Assembly: GCA_030220185.1 (NCBI GenBank)
Contig: JASPKZ010004202.1
Coordinates: forward strand, 562,001 to 626,000
Reading direction: 5' to 3'
DNA: 64,000 bases
Source of the DNA: Diploptera punctata
Taxonomy: Eukaryota > Arthropoda > Insecta > Blattodea > Blaberidae
Part shown: in pieces, positions 28,826 through 39,579 of the stretch
Numbering within the stretch: the first letter of the stretch is position 1
How the letters are laid out: every line of letters begins with the position of its first letter
Made by a program: the position numbers and the translations under genes
Notes under the pieces: generated by a model
Seen by the model: the letters and a program-made list of their open reading frames with translations, nothing else
Database searches by the model: none
What the model was told of the DNA's origin: nothing

Positions 28826-30425
28826 CTTACTTACTTACTCACTGGCACTATCGAACCCTTAGGTTCATGGCCGCGCGGACATAAGCTCTCCATACATCCC
28901 TATCCTGAGAGAATGCTTTCCAACCATTCCCTGTATAATCTACTTCCCTCAAATCATAGTTAATGTTGTTCTCCCACCTCATTCTTGGTGTACCAACTGG
29001 GCGTTTTCCCTCTGGCTTCCCTACAAGAAGCTTCCATGCACATCTTTCATTCCCCATACGTGCAACATGTCCTGCCCATCGCAGTCTACGAGACTTAACT
29101 GTTTTCATTATATCTGGCTTCCTATAAAGACCATATAGTTCATTGTTATGTAGTCTTCTCCATTCACCGGTCTGTTCATCTCTCTTTGGTCGAAAAATTT
29201 TCCTAAAAACTTTTATTCTCAAATACTCGTAATCTCATTTCCTCCCTTAAATAAGAGTCCATGTTTCACATCCATATAATATAACTGGTAGAATAATAGT
29301 TTTATATATTTTCAGTTTAACGTTTTTTGAAAGGAGTTGGGACATCAAGAGTCTCTGCAATGCATAATAGCATGCATTTCCAGAATTGAGCCTATGTTTA
29401 ATTTCTTTGTGCATCTCATTTATTGTTCCTACGTATTTGAATTCAAGCCACTTCCTCAAAATTTCCCCTCATTTGTCATTAGCTGCCCATTTCCCATTCT
29501 ATAATGTATTTCTACGTGTGGACATATATTTAGTTTTTTATTGATATTTCACTTCCAGTTTCTAATTTTCTTTCTTGTGTCACGCAATAGTGTAATGCAT
29601 GCTGTCCTTTAGTACCTCCTCGCTATCGGCCCAGTAGTACTACATCATCATAAGTAATGCCACGAGTGATTTCCAAATTATCGATAAATTCACGACTCAC
29701 GAAGTGAGGAGTGAATTTATCTAGAGAATTTGGAAATCAAGAGTGGCATTTGTTAGGACTATTTAACGAATAAAATAAAGCTGTTTACTCACAAATCATT
29801 ATTTAACTACAGTTATTTAAAAATATTTTTATATTTAAAGTAAACGGTGATGTTTGAAAACTAATGAGAAACGATAGGTAGCCTACGCTTCTACTGCTTC
29901 TTTTGTTTATCACTGCAACCAGATCATACTATTTATTGCCAAAGGAACGCAATATTGTAAGAATGCTCTCTAGTGGAGAAAAAATGAAACACATCAATCT
30001 GTATATTAATTCATTTTTGATGTCGTATACATTTAAGAAAGTGCAAACAGTGGTTTCTTTTTTTGGTGGTATAATCAATTGCTACAAATGTTGACATGTA
30101 AGCACTATTATATACAATCTGGTAGCCGTATTTGTTATAGGCTCAGTCACTGCAAAATAACGGTCAGACCTGTACAGAATATTAAAAAGGAGGAGCTTTG
30201 CTTAATATATGATAATCCTAACGTTGATAATTATTTCGTGTGAAACACGTCTCTGATTGGTTGTAATACAGAAATCATTGAAACGTGATTGGACATTGAC
30301 TCCCATTTGGGGCATGAGTTAAATAGTCAGCATAAACTAACAGCTTATTAATACCATTGAGTTGCAGTCCCTCCTCAACCTTTAAAGACTTGATGGAATG
30401 CTCTAGTACAAAATTAAATAGCACA
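28826..30425 (-). mobile_element. Long RTE-1 copy split by MITE-X
   Basis: Minus strand. 28826-29651 runs from the tail back to the VYADDVVLL codons, and 30319-30425 continues with KLLVYA and the LEHSIKSLKVEEGLQLNGIN equivalent. Frames 29222-28848 and 29459-29247 preserve RLRWAGHVARMGNERCAW and the NLRVR end. One MITE-X copy (29652-30318) separates the two parts. Confidence 0.88.
29652..30318 (+). mobile_element. MITE-X copy 1 (hairpin-ended, non-coding)
   Basis: A 667-bp non-coding unit inside RTE-1. The left end (29652-29757) is a near-perfect palindrome: taatgccac and gatttccaaatt at one side, aatttggaaatc and gtggcatt at the other, with a second inner pair aaattcac/gtgaattt. The right end ggggcatgagtta matches the left terminus taagtaatgccac as an imperfect inverted repeat. 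A second copy, inverted, lies at 31816-33952, and a truncated one at 43560-43945. No transposase. The host junction suggests a tca repeat as TSD, but this is weak. Confidence 0.7.
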
Positions 30426-30429
30426 ATAT

Positions 30430-30936
30430 ATTTCACAGTAGCTTATGTTAGGATCAGATGCAAATAATAAGACATAAAGAGTAGGGTAATGTAAAATAAC
30501 AGGAAAACAAAGGAATTCCGCTATAAGCGAGTAATGTTTCTAAAAAGCAGGAATAACTGAATTAATAGAGACACATGTTTGTTCTGAAACTGTAAACATG
30601 GCGCATGCTTAACGGATTATCGCAAGTCCGATGTGTTTCACCATTATCTTGTATGACTGGGTACATTTACTTGTTTTAGTCGCAGAGTAATGTCCTCTTA
30701 CGTCCTTCAGGTCCGTTGTCTTCTATAACACTTACAGCTCCATTATTTTTAATAAAAATAATTATTTTTCACTTAAAGGGACACGGCAATGTAGAGAGAT
30801 AAAAAGTCAGTTACGCAGAAAGGACGTAAACTAAGAGAATTCCTGTGCAAGTTCAATTTATGGCTCCAGTTAGTTTATTTACTGATTGTATAGGGTAAAT
30901 GCAGGTATTTCATGATATTGGTATAGTTAATTTTGA
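30430..30936. other. No gene recognised
   Basis: AT-rich, no repeat match, no coding evidence. Confidence 0.45.
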
Positions 30937-31200
30937 AATACTATTATATACAACTTTCTCATTAGAGGATTGCCTCAAGGACAAAGTGATACAGACAATT
31001 TTTGAAAATTGATGAAATACATTTTGTAAATATTGATCCTCTAATGGCAGCGATGGCAATTTTAGAAAGATACACCCTGTCCAAATCTAAGGAATTCCAA
31101 AATTTAGCTAAGAATCCTGGTATAGTAGGCCTACCTCTTGGCCCGATCATCAATCCTGTGACAGTTTTACTATCTAATTGGTATTTATCTTTGTCATAGT
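30937..31200 (+). repeat. Unclassified duplicated sequence, copy 2 (empty site)
   Basis: Paralogue of 4921-4942 plus 5611-5909. It reads continuously ttattatatacaact to attagaggattgcctcaagg without the RTE-1 insertion. It also keeps the ERYTLSKSKEFQNLAKNPGI frame (31002-31199). Confidence 0.75.
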
Positions 31201-31305
31201 CAATTGTTGTATTATCATTCCGGGTAGAATACTAAAATTAAAAAAAAGTATGTTATCTAAATATATGACCTTTAGTCTACATACTTCAACACACACACAT
31301 GTAGG

Positions 31306-31333
31306 CCTATATATATATATATATATATATATC
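31306..31333. repeat. (TA)n microsatellite
   Basis: Uninterrupted alternating ta run preceding LINE-E. Confidence 0.95.
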
Positions 31334-31339
31334 TGGATT

Positions 31340-31815
31340 AAGCCTGTTGGTTCGTTTCGGTTTCATGAAAGTTAGAATTGTTAAAATTGTTCAGACCGTC
31401 TTCTGTGTGGGCGTCCAACATTTCTCCTTCCGTGCGGTTTATAATTTAGCAATAATTTTGGAAATCTTCCTTCTGGCATTCTATCAATATGTTCTTTCCA
31501 GTCGTTCCTATATTTAATTATTCGGTCTGTAAGTTTGAAAATATTTAGTTCCTTTCTTATATCTTCATTTCTTTTCTTATCCAGCAGAGTATATCCTGCT
31601 ATATTTCTTAAAAATCTCATCTCAGCTGCTTCCAATCTTTGTTCTTGTCTTTTAGTGATCGTCCAACATTCTGATCCATACATCAACACAGGAACAGCCA
31701 TTACTTTATAAAATTTCATTGTTGATTCTTTTCTTGTGTTTTTAAGGGTTCTTTTAACAGTGCCACACATTAGATTAAATTTATTTATCTTGTCATTAAT
31801 ATCTTCAATTTTAAC
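31340..31815 (-). mobile_element. LINE-E 3' fragment, second copy
   Basis: Frame 31770-31381: MCGTVKRTLKNTRKESTMKF, AVPVLMYGSECWTITKRQEQ, RFLRNIAGYTLLDKKRNEDI, MPEGRFPKLLLNYKPHGRRN, VGRPHRRRSEQF. Uninterrupted and better preserved than 19938-20800. It abuts the right end of MITE-X copy 2. Confidence 0.9.
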
Positions 31816-32423
31816 ACATGACTATTTAACTTATGCCCAAACGGGAGTCTTTCACCAATCATGTTTCAATGAATTTTCAATTAAATCCAACCACAGTTGT
31901 TTTTCACCTCGATTTCATCAATTAAATTTTATCACATTAAAATCAATCTCCTCCTTTTTAACATTCTGAATAGGTCAGAGCATTATGTTTCAGCGACTCT
32001 CTAAGAAATACGTTGAATATAGAAATTTATAAATTAAGATATAAGAATCCTAGAATGCAATGACTCCCATATTATTATATAATGCACGAATGTAAGCAGA
32101 TACTGTTTGCGGGGTATAATAGAAAACATTTATAGCAATTGATTATACCACAAAAAAGAAAACACTGTTTACTCTTTCTAAAAGGTTTTATTTCCCAGGA
32201 ATTAACATTCCAGAAAAAAAATTGACATATTTACATCATAGGACATCACAAATTAATTAATAAACAGTTTGATGTTTTTTTTATGTTTTCTCCACTAGGG
32301 CGCATTCTTACAATAATTCGATCCTTTGGCAATAAATAATATGATCTGGTTGCAGTGATGAACAAATGAAACAACAAACGTTTCTCACTTATTTTCAAAC
32401 ACCGCCGTTTACATTAAATATAT

Positions 32424-33148
32424 TACTTACTTTTACTTTTGAGGGTCTCTCCACTTTTCAGTGGTTACCCTGTATTCCCATTCGCCATTCTTGCCGATCA
32501 CCCCATTCATCCTCCTCCAGACCTCGGTCGTTCATCAATCTATGGATCTCTCCTCTCCAAGTTGTTCTTGGCCTGCCCCGTTTCCTTCCACCAGAAGGTG
32601 ACCATTCCAAAAGAGTTTTGGGCCACCTATCATCCTCCATTCTCCTGACATGGCCATACCACTGAAGAGCTCGTCTTTCGATGCTTTCCACCACTGTCTC
32701 CTCCATATCCATCCCCTGCCTCACTTCTTCATTTCTTCTTCTTTCCAACCTGGACACCCTGGCACTGCGTCTTATTCCATCCATCTCCACTGCCAAGATC
32801 TTAGTTTTTTGTCCCTCTACCAAAGTCCATCCCTCAGCACCATAAGTCATTATGCTTTCCACAACAGACTTTAAAATCCTCTTCTTCGTGTGGTTTGACA
32901 TGGTCCTACTCCACAGTACTCCATTCAACATTTTTATGGCTCTTCGTGCTTGTACTAACCTGCTATCTACTTCAGCTTTACAACTCCCTCATTCATCAAT
33001 AAGTGATCCCAAATATTAAAATTTTTTAACAGCTCTAATAATTCCTTGGGATAGGGATATATCTCGTCCACTTCCTCCTACTACAAGATATTCAGTTTTC
33101 TCCATGTTTACTCTTAATCCTCCTATTTCAAAAGCAACATTAAATTCA
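32424..33148 (-). mobile_element. LINE-H RT C-terminal fragment
   Basis: Frame 32931-32458: MTYGAEGWTLVEGQKTKILA, MDGIRRSARVSRLERRRNEE, LQWYGHVRRMEDDRWPKTLL, EWSPSGGRKRGRPRTTWR. It lies in the right arm of MITE-X between copies of attaaatatat (32413-32423, 33149-33159), an 11-bp but low-complexity TSD. Confidence 0.85.
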
Positions 33149-33227
33149 ATTAAATATATAAATATTTTAAAATAACTATATTTAAATAATGATTTCTGAG
33201 TAAATATCTTAATTTTATTCGTTAAAT

Positions 33228-33867
33228 CTTCTTCTTCGTCAGGCTCTACGACTTCCAGTGGAATGTCTTGGCCTTCTCAACCAGTTTACGCCACTTCTTC
33301 CTATCTTGTGCAGTGGATTTCAAATCAAAAATCCCCATCTCTCTCAAATCTTCAATTACGTCATCTTCCCATCGATCCTTGGGTCTTCCCCTTGGTCTTG
33401 TTCCTTGTGGCTTCCAGTTCAAAATATCATTCGGCAATCTTCCCTTTGGCATTCTTAGTGTATGTCCAAACCATTGTAATCTTTTGGATTTGATGAAACT
33501 AACTATATTTTCTTTATTATTCTTGAGGTATAATTCGTCATTCCTTCTCAACCTCCAATTTCCATTTTCCTTACTGGACCTAGCACTCTTCTAAATATTT
33601 TCCTCTCAAACGTTAATAGTCTTAGTTTATCTGCTTCTTTTAGTACCCAGGTTTCAGCTCCATAACATATGATTGGTCTTATTATTGCTGTATATAATTT
33701 GAATTTAACATTTTTTTATATTAATTTGCTTTTGAATATATCGAAATTAGCAAAATATGCTTTATTCCCTTGCGATATTCTTGTTTTGATCTCTTATTCA
33801 ACAGTATTATTATCGTTTAGTATTGTACCTAGGTACTTAAAGGAGTTAATTTGATCAATACAGTCAC
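33228..33867 (-). mobile_element. LINE-G insertion with 15-bp TSD
   Basis: The minus strand reads (33551-33246) RRNDELYLKNNKENIVSFIK, LQWFGHTLRMPKGRLPNDIL, GTRPRGRPKDRWEDDVIEDL, KKWRKLVEKAKTFHWKS, with cttcttcttcg (3' end complement) at the left edge. Flanked by ttttattcgttaaat at 33213-33227 and 33868-33882. The same family in plus orientation is at 56640-57650. Confidence 0.93.
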
Positions 33868-33959
33868 TTTTATTCGTTAAATAGTCCTAACAAATGCTAC
33901 TCTTGATTTCCAAATTCTCTAAATAAATTGGAAATCTAGAGTGGCATTACTTACGATAA

Positions 33960-34485
33960 ATTGAAACCTAGATAGTATAAGTGAGTTAGTTATATATGTA
34001 TCGTTAGATATATTAACACACACACATGTGACACATGCATGTGTGTGTGTGCGTGTCCTTTGTAACAAAACAATAACGCTGTACTGTGCGTTCACATTTT
34101 ACACAGTATTATTGGTTTAGCTTAAAGACTTGAAGGAATGGCGTCAGATAAGGACATCTCTCATGAGAAGTGGCTTAACCTTAAGATATCAGAAATCACG
34201 GCAAGGTGTGTGCTCAGCCGGGATTTATCTTATCTCAGCCAACACAAACATCTCCGCTATTAAGCAAACAGCGTAAATCGCAAATCTCATCCAGCCAACC
34301 TCTGTGATTGTAACGCTTGGCGTGTTGCACTGGTCTCCGAGGGACCGGGTTCTATACCACACACACACACACACACACATATATGGGATCAGATGGATGA
34401 GAACTCAACCGCTTGAGTTACTACTTTATGTGCGAAGTAACGAAAATTTGTTAAAATAACTGTAATAAAAATTGAAGGAATGCGC
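33960..34485. other. No gene; AC/GT-rich microsatellites
   Basis: Contains short (ca)n and (tg)n runs near 34018-34060 and 34359-34382. Otherwise unrecognised. Confidence 0.5.
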
Positions 34486-35176
34486 TTCTGGAATGTGTCT
34501 AAATGGCACAAACAGTAGGGCGGTTTTCAAATACTTTTGAAATTTATAATATGTTAAAGCAAGGAGATGCACTATCTCCTCTACTATTCAATTTCGTACC
34601 AGAGCATGCCATTAAATCTTTAGAGGATGAAGAAGGCCTACAACTCAATGGTATTAATAAGATGTTAGTTTATGCTGATGATGTGTAGTACTATTGGCCG
34701 ATAGCGAGGAGATACTAAAGGACAACACGCACACACTACTGAGTAACACTAAGAAATTGGGACTGGAAGTGAACATTCATAACATTAAATATATGGTCAC
34801 ATGCAGAAATACATTATATAATGGAAATGGACAGTTAATGACAAATGAGGGAAATTTTGAGGAAGTGGCTGAATTCAAATACCTAGGAACAATAATCACA
34901 AATAGGAATGAGACGCACAAAGAAATTAAACATAGGCTTACTAGAAATGCATGCTAGCGGAGAAAAAAAAAACATTAAACTGAAAATATATAATTCTGTT
35001 ATTCTCCCAGTAATATTATGTGGAATTGAAACATGGACTCTTACTTTAAGGGAGGAGAAAATATTACTTGTATTTAAAAATGCATTTCATAGAAAAAATA
35101 TTTGAACTTAATAGAGATGAACAGACAGGCGAATGGAGATGACTACATAACAATGAACTACATGGGTATATATGGG

Positions 35177-35178
<2 letters not shown>
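34486..35178 (+). mobile_element. RTE-1 fragment (RT palm to C-terminal region)
   Basis: Frames 34503-34688 and 34694-34957 show KQGDALSPLLFNFVPEHAIK, NGINKMLVYADDV (then a frameshift just after the catalytic box), NTKKLGLEVN and EFKYLGTIITNRNE. It ends in a microsatellite. Confidence 0.88.
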
Positions 35179-35179
<1 letters not shown>

Positions 35180-35224
<45 letters not shown>

Positions 35225-35237
35225 GTTATAGTTAAAT

Positions 35238-35270
<33 letters not shown>
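35180..35270. repeat. (AC)n-(AT)n compound microsatellite
   Basis: Runs of (ac)n at 35180-35209, (at)n at 35210-35224, then a second (at)n at 35240-35270. The two at-runs are each followed by gttatagttaaataac (35225 and 35271 areas). Confidence 0.9.
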
Positions 35271-35273
<3 letters not shown>

Positions 35274-35307
35274 ATAGTTAAATAACATTGAGCAATGCAA
35301 GCTTAAT

Positions 35308-35592
35308 ATGGTATGATAAGAAAAATAAATGCCTGGACGGGATTCGAACCCGGATTTCTGAGTCTGTACCTCAGCGTGATATCCATTACAACCACCTGGC
35401 GAATCCAATTCAAACACTTATTTTTCTTATAAATATATTATATTCTCCATTGTTACTAGATATCGCGAGAACTCGGTCAATAAGTGTTCGAATTGGATTC
35501 GCCTGGTGGTGTAATGGATATCACGCTGAGGTACAGACTCAGAGATCCGGGTTCGAATCCCGTCCAGGCATTTATTTTTCTTATCATACCAT
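35308..35592. repeat. Inverted pair of tRNA-like sequences (hairpin)
   Basis: Left arm 35308-35421 (minus-sense) and right arm 35483-35592 (plus-sense) are near-identical in opposite orientation with a spacer of about 60 bp. Each arm holds a tRNA-like unit. It has a GCCTGG/CCAGGC acceptor-like stem, a tggtgtaatggatatcacg D-arm/A-box, and a ctgag/ctcag anticodon-like stem with loop gtacaga. The T-arm is cgggttcgaatcccg. Pairing is imperfect next to the acceptor and T stems, so I call it tRNA-like and not a tRNA gene. A diverged single copy lies at 47125-47250. Confidence 0.8.
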
Positions 35593-35609
35593 ATATATAT
35601 ATATATATA

Positions 35610-36061
35610 TATATCATCATCAACATCCGGTATGATGGCAGCTGCCGCCGTCTTCCGGAAACCAAACGACAAAATCCCCTCTGTCCATCCATTGATCTTC
35701 CTCCATTCCTCTGATATTCATAGCTGCTTGTACCCCTTCTATCCAAGTTTTCTTCGGTCTTCCTCTGTTCTTCCTTTCTATTGAGATCCATTCCACAACA
35801 ATTTTAGGCAATCTTTGCTCTGGCATTCTTTTGACATGGCCATACCACTGCAATATTTTCTTTTCTATAATGTCTATGATGTCCGGCTCCTCTTGTACAC
35901 CCATAATTTCCATTATTTCTTTATTTCGTATTCTATCTATTCTAGATTTTCCAGCTGATCTTCTTAAAACATTCATTTCTGTACTTAAAATTCTTTTCAT
36001 TTGCCTGGTAGGAATTTGCCAGACTTCAGCACCTTATGTTAAAATGCTCCGAATTATGGTT

Positions 36062-36062
<1 letters not shown>
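35610..36062 (-). mobile_element. LINE-I C-terminal fragment
   Basis: Frame 36000-35620: MKRILSTEMNVLRRSAGKSR, QWYGHVKRMPEQRLPKIVVE, RGRPKKTWIEGVQAAMNIRG. 5' truncated; the 3' end abuts an (at)n run. Confidence 0.85.

Positions 36063-36108
<46 letters not shown>
36062..36108. repeat. (TA)n microsatellite
   Basis: About 46 bp of uninterrupted ta between LINE-I and RTE-1. Confidence 0.95.
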
Positions 36109-36110
<2 letters not shown>

Positions 36111-36475
36111 AACAGTTTAGTCTTTTAGATTGCGATTGGCAGGGAATGTGGTACGAATCAGGAATGAAATAGTGGCATAGAAACTCCTTTTAGGAAAACC
36201 AGGGAAAGAGTCCAATACGTAGGCCTCGAATTATCATCATCATCATAGTACATTCACGAATTTAGGCCATTTGTTGACCTGTTTCGGCCTCAAGAAAAAC
36301 ACCATCCAGAAGTATCTTGAGTTGACGTCCTGGTCTTCTTCTTCCTGCAGGTTGATATCTTAACATTTGTTTGGGTATCCTGTGGTCTTCCATTCGATTA
36401 AATGGGGAATAACATTAACCATGATTTGAGGCAGGCAATTTACACGGGGAATTATTAGAAACACAAAATGGCTGT
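36109..36475 (+). mobile_element. RTE-1 fragment split by an unnamed LINE end
   Basis: 36109-36230 (IRTVKSRRLRWAG to KPEGK equivalents) and 36396-36475 (WENNINHDL equivalent onward) are separated by 36232-36395. That insert is a minus-strand LINE 3' end reading RIPKQMLRYQPAGRRRPGRQ, then LEAETGQQMA and an (atcatcatcat) tail complement. Confidence 0.7.
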
Positions 36476-36990
36476 TTTTGGGGGCCCGTTACAATTAATG
36501 AGTTAACTTAATTATGCCATTTTAGAAGAGCTATAAATCTTTGCTAATCTGGAGACGAACGCGTACATTTCCCTAAAATACTTAGCAAGAACAGTGTAAA
36601 GTTATCTGGAAGTGTCATCTTCCTTGAAAGGAATTTATCAATACTTGATCTAATCTTGCTTTGAAAAGCTGACAGTACCTGCGGCCTTAAAAGTGTTTTG
36701 TTCCAGGAACCACTGTACAGTTAAGCAGACAGAGTGCAAATGTAAACCAATTGAAACATTACTTGTATTAATCATGGCGGAATGAAGACATTCTAAACTA
36801 TTCTGGTAAAGTGTCCTTGGTTAACTATTTCATGTACACAATTTACTAGGACTAATTTACTGGCATTTTCAAATCGCGTATATTCTAATTATTAATTTTT
36901 CTCCATTTATTTAATTTTATACTATGTCATTCATAATCTTTTCCTCGTTTTTTTTATATATCTTGTACATATTATATATTTAATTCGTTA
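36476..36990. other. No gene recognised
   Basis: AT-rich. The last part probably belongs to the 3' UTR of the CR1-like element that follows, but I cannot place its 5' boundary. Confidence 0.4.
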
Positions 36991-37176
36991 AATTTAGAGT
37001 AAATCAAAATACATTATAAATATTAATTGTATTGTATTCATAACTTGTAATCGTTTATATATATATATATATATATGTATTAATTTAGATTTAAGACTTT
37101 TCTTTTGTATTTTTTTAAACCTGGTTGAGTGGTAGACAAGGCCTTAAGGCCTTAACTCTGCCAGGTAAAATAAAGC

Positions 37177-37241
<65 letters not shown>
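36991..37241 (+). mobile_element. CR1-like LINE 3' end with (ATT)n tail
   Basis: Contains ctggttgagtggtagacaag, the palindrome aaggccttaaggcctt, aactctgccaggtaaaataa, and then about 60 bp of (att)n. The same 3' end occurs, inverted, at 45457-45560 next to a recognisable RT C-terminus. Only the 3' UTR is present here. Confidence 0.75.
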
Positions 37242-37245
<4 letters not shown>

Positions 37246-37830
37246 TCATGGCCAGGCGGATATAAGCGCCCCATACATCCCTATCCTCTGATAATGTTTT
37301 CCAATCATCCCCTGTATAATCTACTTCCTTCAATCATAGTTGTCCCGCGCCGTAGCCGAGTGGTTAAGACAGGAAGCCTTGGCGCAGAGCTACGGGACTT
37401 GCGCTGGTTCGAGTCTCCATGGGGGAAGAAATTTTCTCAAGGTATTTCGGCCAGTATGGGACCGTTGCCCACCCAGCATCGTGAGGCATTTGGGTAGCTA
37501 CAATAAGTAGCGGCTCCAGGTTGAGAAAACCAGCTATAACGGCTGGGGGACTCGACATGCTGACTACATGTCACCCCTACACTGGCTGATTATCATCTAC
37601 CTCTGTGATTGACATATGTGGATGTGAGGCCAGCAGCCGGCTGGTAGGCTAAGGGCCATCTAGGCCTGTCGCGCCAGGACTTTTTTTTTCAATCATAGTT
37701 AATGTTATTCCCTACCTCATTCTTGGTCTACCAACTGAGCGTTTTCCCTCTGGTTTTCCTACAAGGAGTTTCCATGCCTCTCTTTCATTCCATATTCGTG
37801 CCACATGTCCTGCCCATCGCAGTCTAACTA
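37242..37830 (-). mobile_element. RTE-1 fragment split by SINE-B
   Basis: 37242-37341 and 37701-37830 are collinear on the minus strand (AAMNLR equivalent back to LRWAGHVARI). SINE-B sits between TSD copies tcaatcatagtt. Confidence 0.88.
37342..37688 (+). mobile_element. SINE-B full-length copy with 12-bp TSD
   Basis: The reference copy of SINE-B. Head gcgccgtagccgagtggtta (A-box; resembles class II tRNA-Leu/Ser), B-box ctggttcgagtctcc, a body with cccagcatcgtgaggcattt and agctataacggctggggg, and a poly-t-ending tail. TSDs tcaatcatagtt lie at 37330-37341 and 37689-37700. Confidence 0.95.
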
Positions 37831-38650
37831 CTAACTAACCCACTGGTACTATCGAACCCGTAGGTTCATGGCAGCGCGAACATAAGCTCTCTATACAGCA
37901 CGCCGTAGCGTAGTGGTTAAGGCACTGAGCTACAAGCCGGAGAGTCGAGGGTTCAAGTCCCGTTGGGGTCAGGATTTTTAAACTGACCCAAACCCTCTGG
38001 CGGCACTATGGCCCTGGGGTCGACTCAGCCTCTAACGGAAATGAGTACCAGACGCTTGTTCTGGGGGTAAAGGCGGCTGTCACGCAGGGCTGACAACCCG
38101 GCTGACATAAAGTGCCGATTGTCTAGAAAAAGTGGGAGCCTTAACCTCCTACTACCCCAAGGGCCTCCGGGCCTGTTGTGGGATCACTTTACTTATACAT
38201 CCCTATCCTGAGCTAATGTTTTCTAATCGTTCCCTCTATAATCTACTTCCCTCAAATCATAGTTAACGTTATTCTTCTACCTCATTCTTGGTCTACCAAC
38301 TGGGCGTTTTCCCTTTGGCTTTCCTACAAGAAGCTTCCACGAACGTCTTTAATTCCCCATTCGTGCCACATGTCCTGCTCTTCGCAGTCTATGAGACTTA
38401 ACTGTTCTTATTATAACTTATCTTGCTTCTAATAAACACCACGTAGTTCACTGTTATGTAGTCTTCTCCATTCACCTGTCTGTTCATCTCTCTTTGGTAC
38501 AAAAATGTTCCTAAGTACTTTATTCACAAATACTTGTTATCTTCTTTCCTCCCTTAAAGTAAGAGTCCATGTTTCACATCCATATAATATAACTGGTAGA
38601 ATAAGAGTTTTATATATTTTTAGTTTAACTTTTCTGAAAGGAGTTGGAAC
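37831..38650 (-). mobile_element. RTE-1 copy split by SINE-A
   Basis: The tail actaactaacccactgg at 37831 and the final codons, then SINE-A, then 38194-38650 continuing through GRPRMR, LRWAGHVARM and WTLTLREER equivalents to LSKNVK. Flanking tataca repeats suggest a short TSD for the SINE. Confidence 0.87.
37893..38192 (+). mobile_element. SINE-A full-length copy
   Basis: Head gcacgccgtagcgtagtggt, B-box gagggttcaagtcccgttgg, standard body, and a tail ending cactttactta. Inserted in RTE-1. Confidence 0.94.
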
Positions 38651-38654
38651 ATCA

Positions 38655-39060
38655 ATTAACTGTACTGGTTTCCCATAAAGATCACGTGTCCACTGTTACG
38701 TAATCTTCTCCATTCGCCCATGTGTTTATTTCTTATTGATCTAAAAATTGTCCTATAAACTTTATTATAAAATACTCGTAATATTCGTGATGGACAAAAC
38801 GGAGCTTGGGCAGGTTTATCTCAGGGATTTCTCCCGTTTCCCCTGCCACAATTTCATTCCACCATTTCTCCATACTAATCTGATCCATTTCATTTCGTTC
38901 ATCTGCCCCAGTGATGGTGCGTCAGGCCGGCACCCTCCTCATTCACAGACCTATATATATATATATATATGTGTGGGGTTCATCTCATCTCATTCCTCGA
39001 ACCGACCACGAGTTGAGGATATTTATTTTTTTTTATTTTTACTCGTAATATTTCCCCTCC
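38655..39060 (-). mobile_element. RTE-1 fragment split by SINE-F
   Basis: The minus-strand YEIFGPK/RREQTG region at 38663-38785 has SINE-F inserted at the actcgtaatatt site. A few RTE-1 bases (39041-39058) follow before SINE-B. Confidence 0.8.
38786..39040 (+). mobile_element. SINE-F body with 12-bp TSD
   Basis: A 5'-truncated SINE-F flanked by actcgtaatatt (38774-38785, 39041-39052). It contains an internal (at)n expansion at 38951-38970 and ends in a t/a-rich tail. The TSD shows that headless copies of this family are true retrotransposition products. Confidence 0.92.
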
Positions 39061-39061
39061 C

Positions 39062-39408
39062 AAAAAAACTCCATGGCGCGACAGGCCTAGAAGAGCCTTG
39101 CCTTACTAGCAGGCTGCTGGCCTCACATTCACACGTGTTAACCACAGAGGTAGACTCTCACCCAGTTAATGTAGGAGTAACATGCGGTCAGCATGTCGAG
39201 TCTCCTAGCCGTTATAGCCAGTTTTCTCTACCTGGAGCTGCTACTTATTGTAGCCACCCAAATGCCTCATGATGCCGGGTGGGCACGTCCCATAGTGACT
39301 GAAATTCCATGAGAAAATGTATTCCTTCATGGAGACTCGATCCAGCGCAAGTCCCATAGCTCTGCGCCAAGGCAGGTTGCCTTAACTACTCGGCTACGGC
39401 GCCGGACG
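39062..39408 (-). mobile_element. SINE-B full-length copy
   Basis: Minus strand, with the tail complement at the left (aaaaaactccatggcgcgac), a complete body, and the A-box complement ctactcggctacggcgccgg at the right. Confidence 0.93.
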
Positions 39409-39579
39409 TTAGTTGTAAATCAGTTGCAAAATGTGATAGGCAAGTTTATTCCGATATCTCCACAGGTTAGCTCCTTGAACCCTAGGTTCCCTACCTAAAA
39501 CTGTTCAGTGGTGTATCCCCTAAGTCTTGTTACATTTTTGCACTCTCTTACAGAAACATTCTGTATAATAAAGGAAAAG

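Larger units (their letters stand above)
31816..33952 (-). mobile_element. MITE-X copy 2, holding two LINE insertions
   Basis: Inverted relative to copy 1. The block from gactatttaacttatgccc (31816) to ggcattacttacg (33952) matches copy 1 throughout once the LINE-H (32424-33148) and LINE-G (33228-33867) inserts are removed. The net length is about 745 bp. The terminal palindrome is again present (33885-33950: gatttccaaattctctaaat and then aattggaaatctagagtggc). Confidence 0.72.

Noticed and set aside
35493..35577. Candidate functional tRNA (anticodon-like ACA in loop gtacaga)
   Set aside because: Mismatches next to the acceptor and T stems, inverted duplication and diverged relatives elsewhere fit a SINE-type repeat better.
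35427..35791. ORFs across the tRNA-like hairpin
   Set aside because: They read through tRNA-like sequence and (at)n repeats and are shadows of repeat DNA and LINE-I.
38748..39272. 174-codon plus-strand ORF
   Set aside because: A composite of SINE-F and antisense SINE-B.
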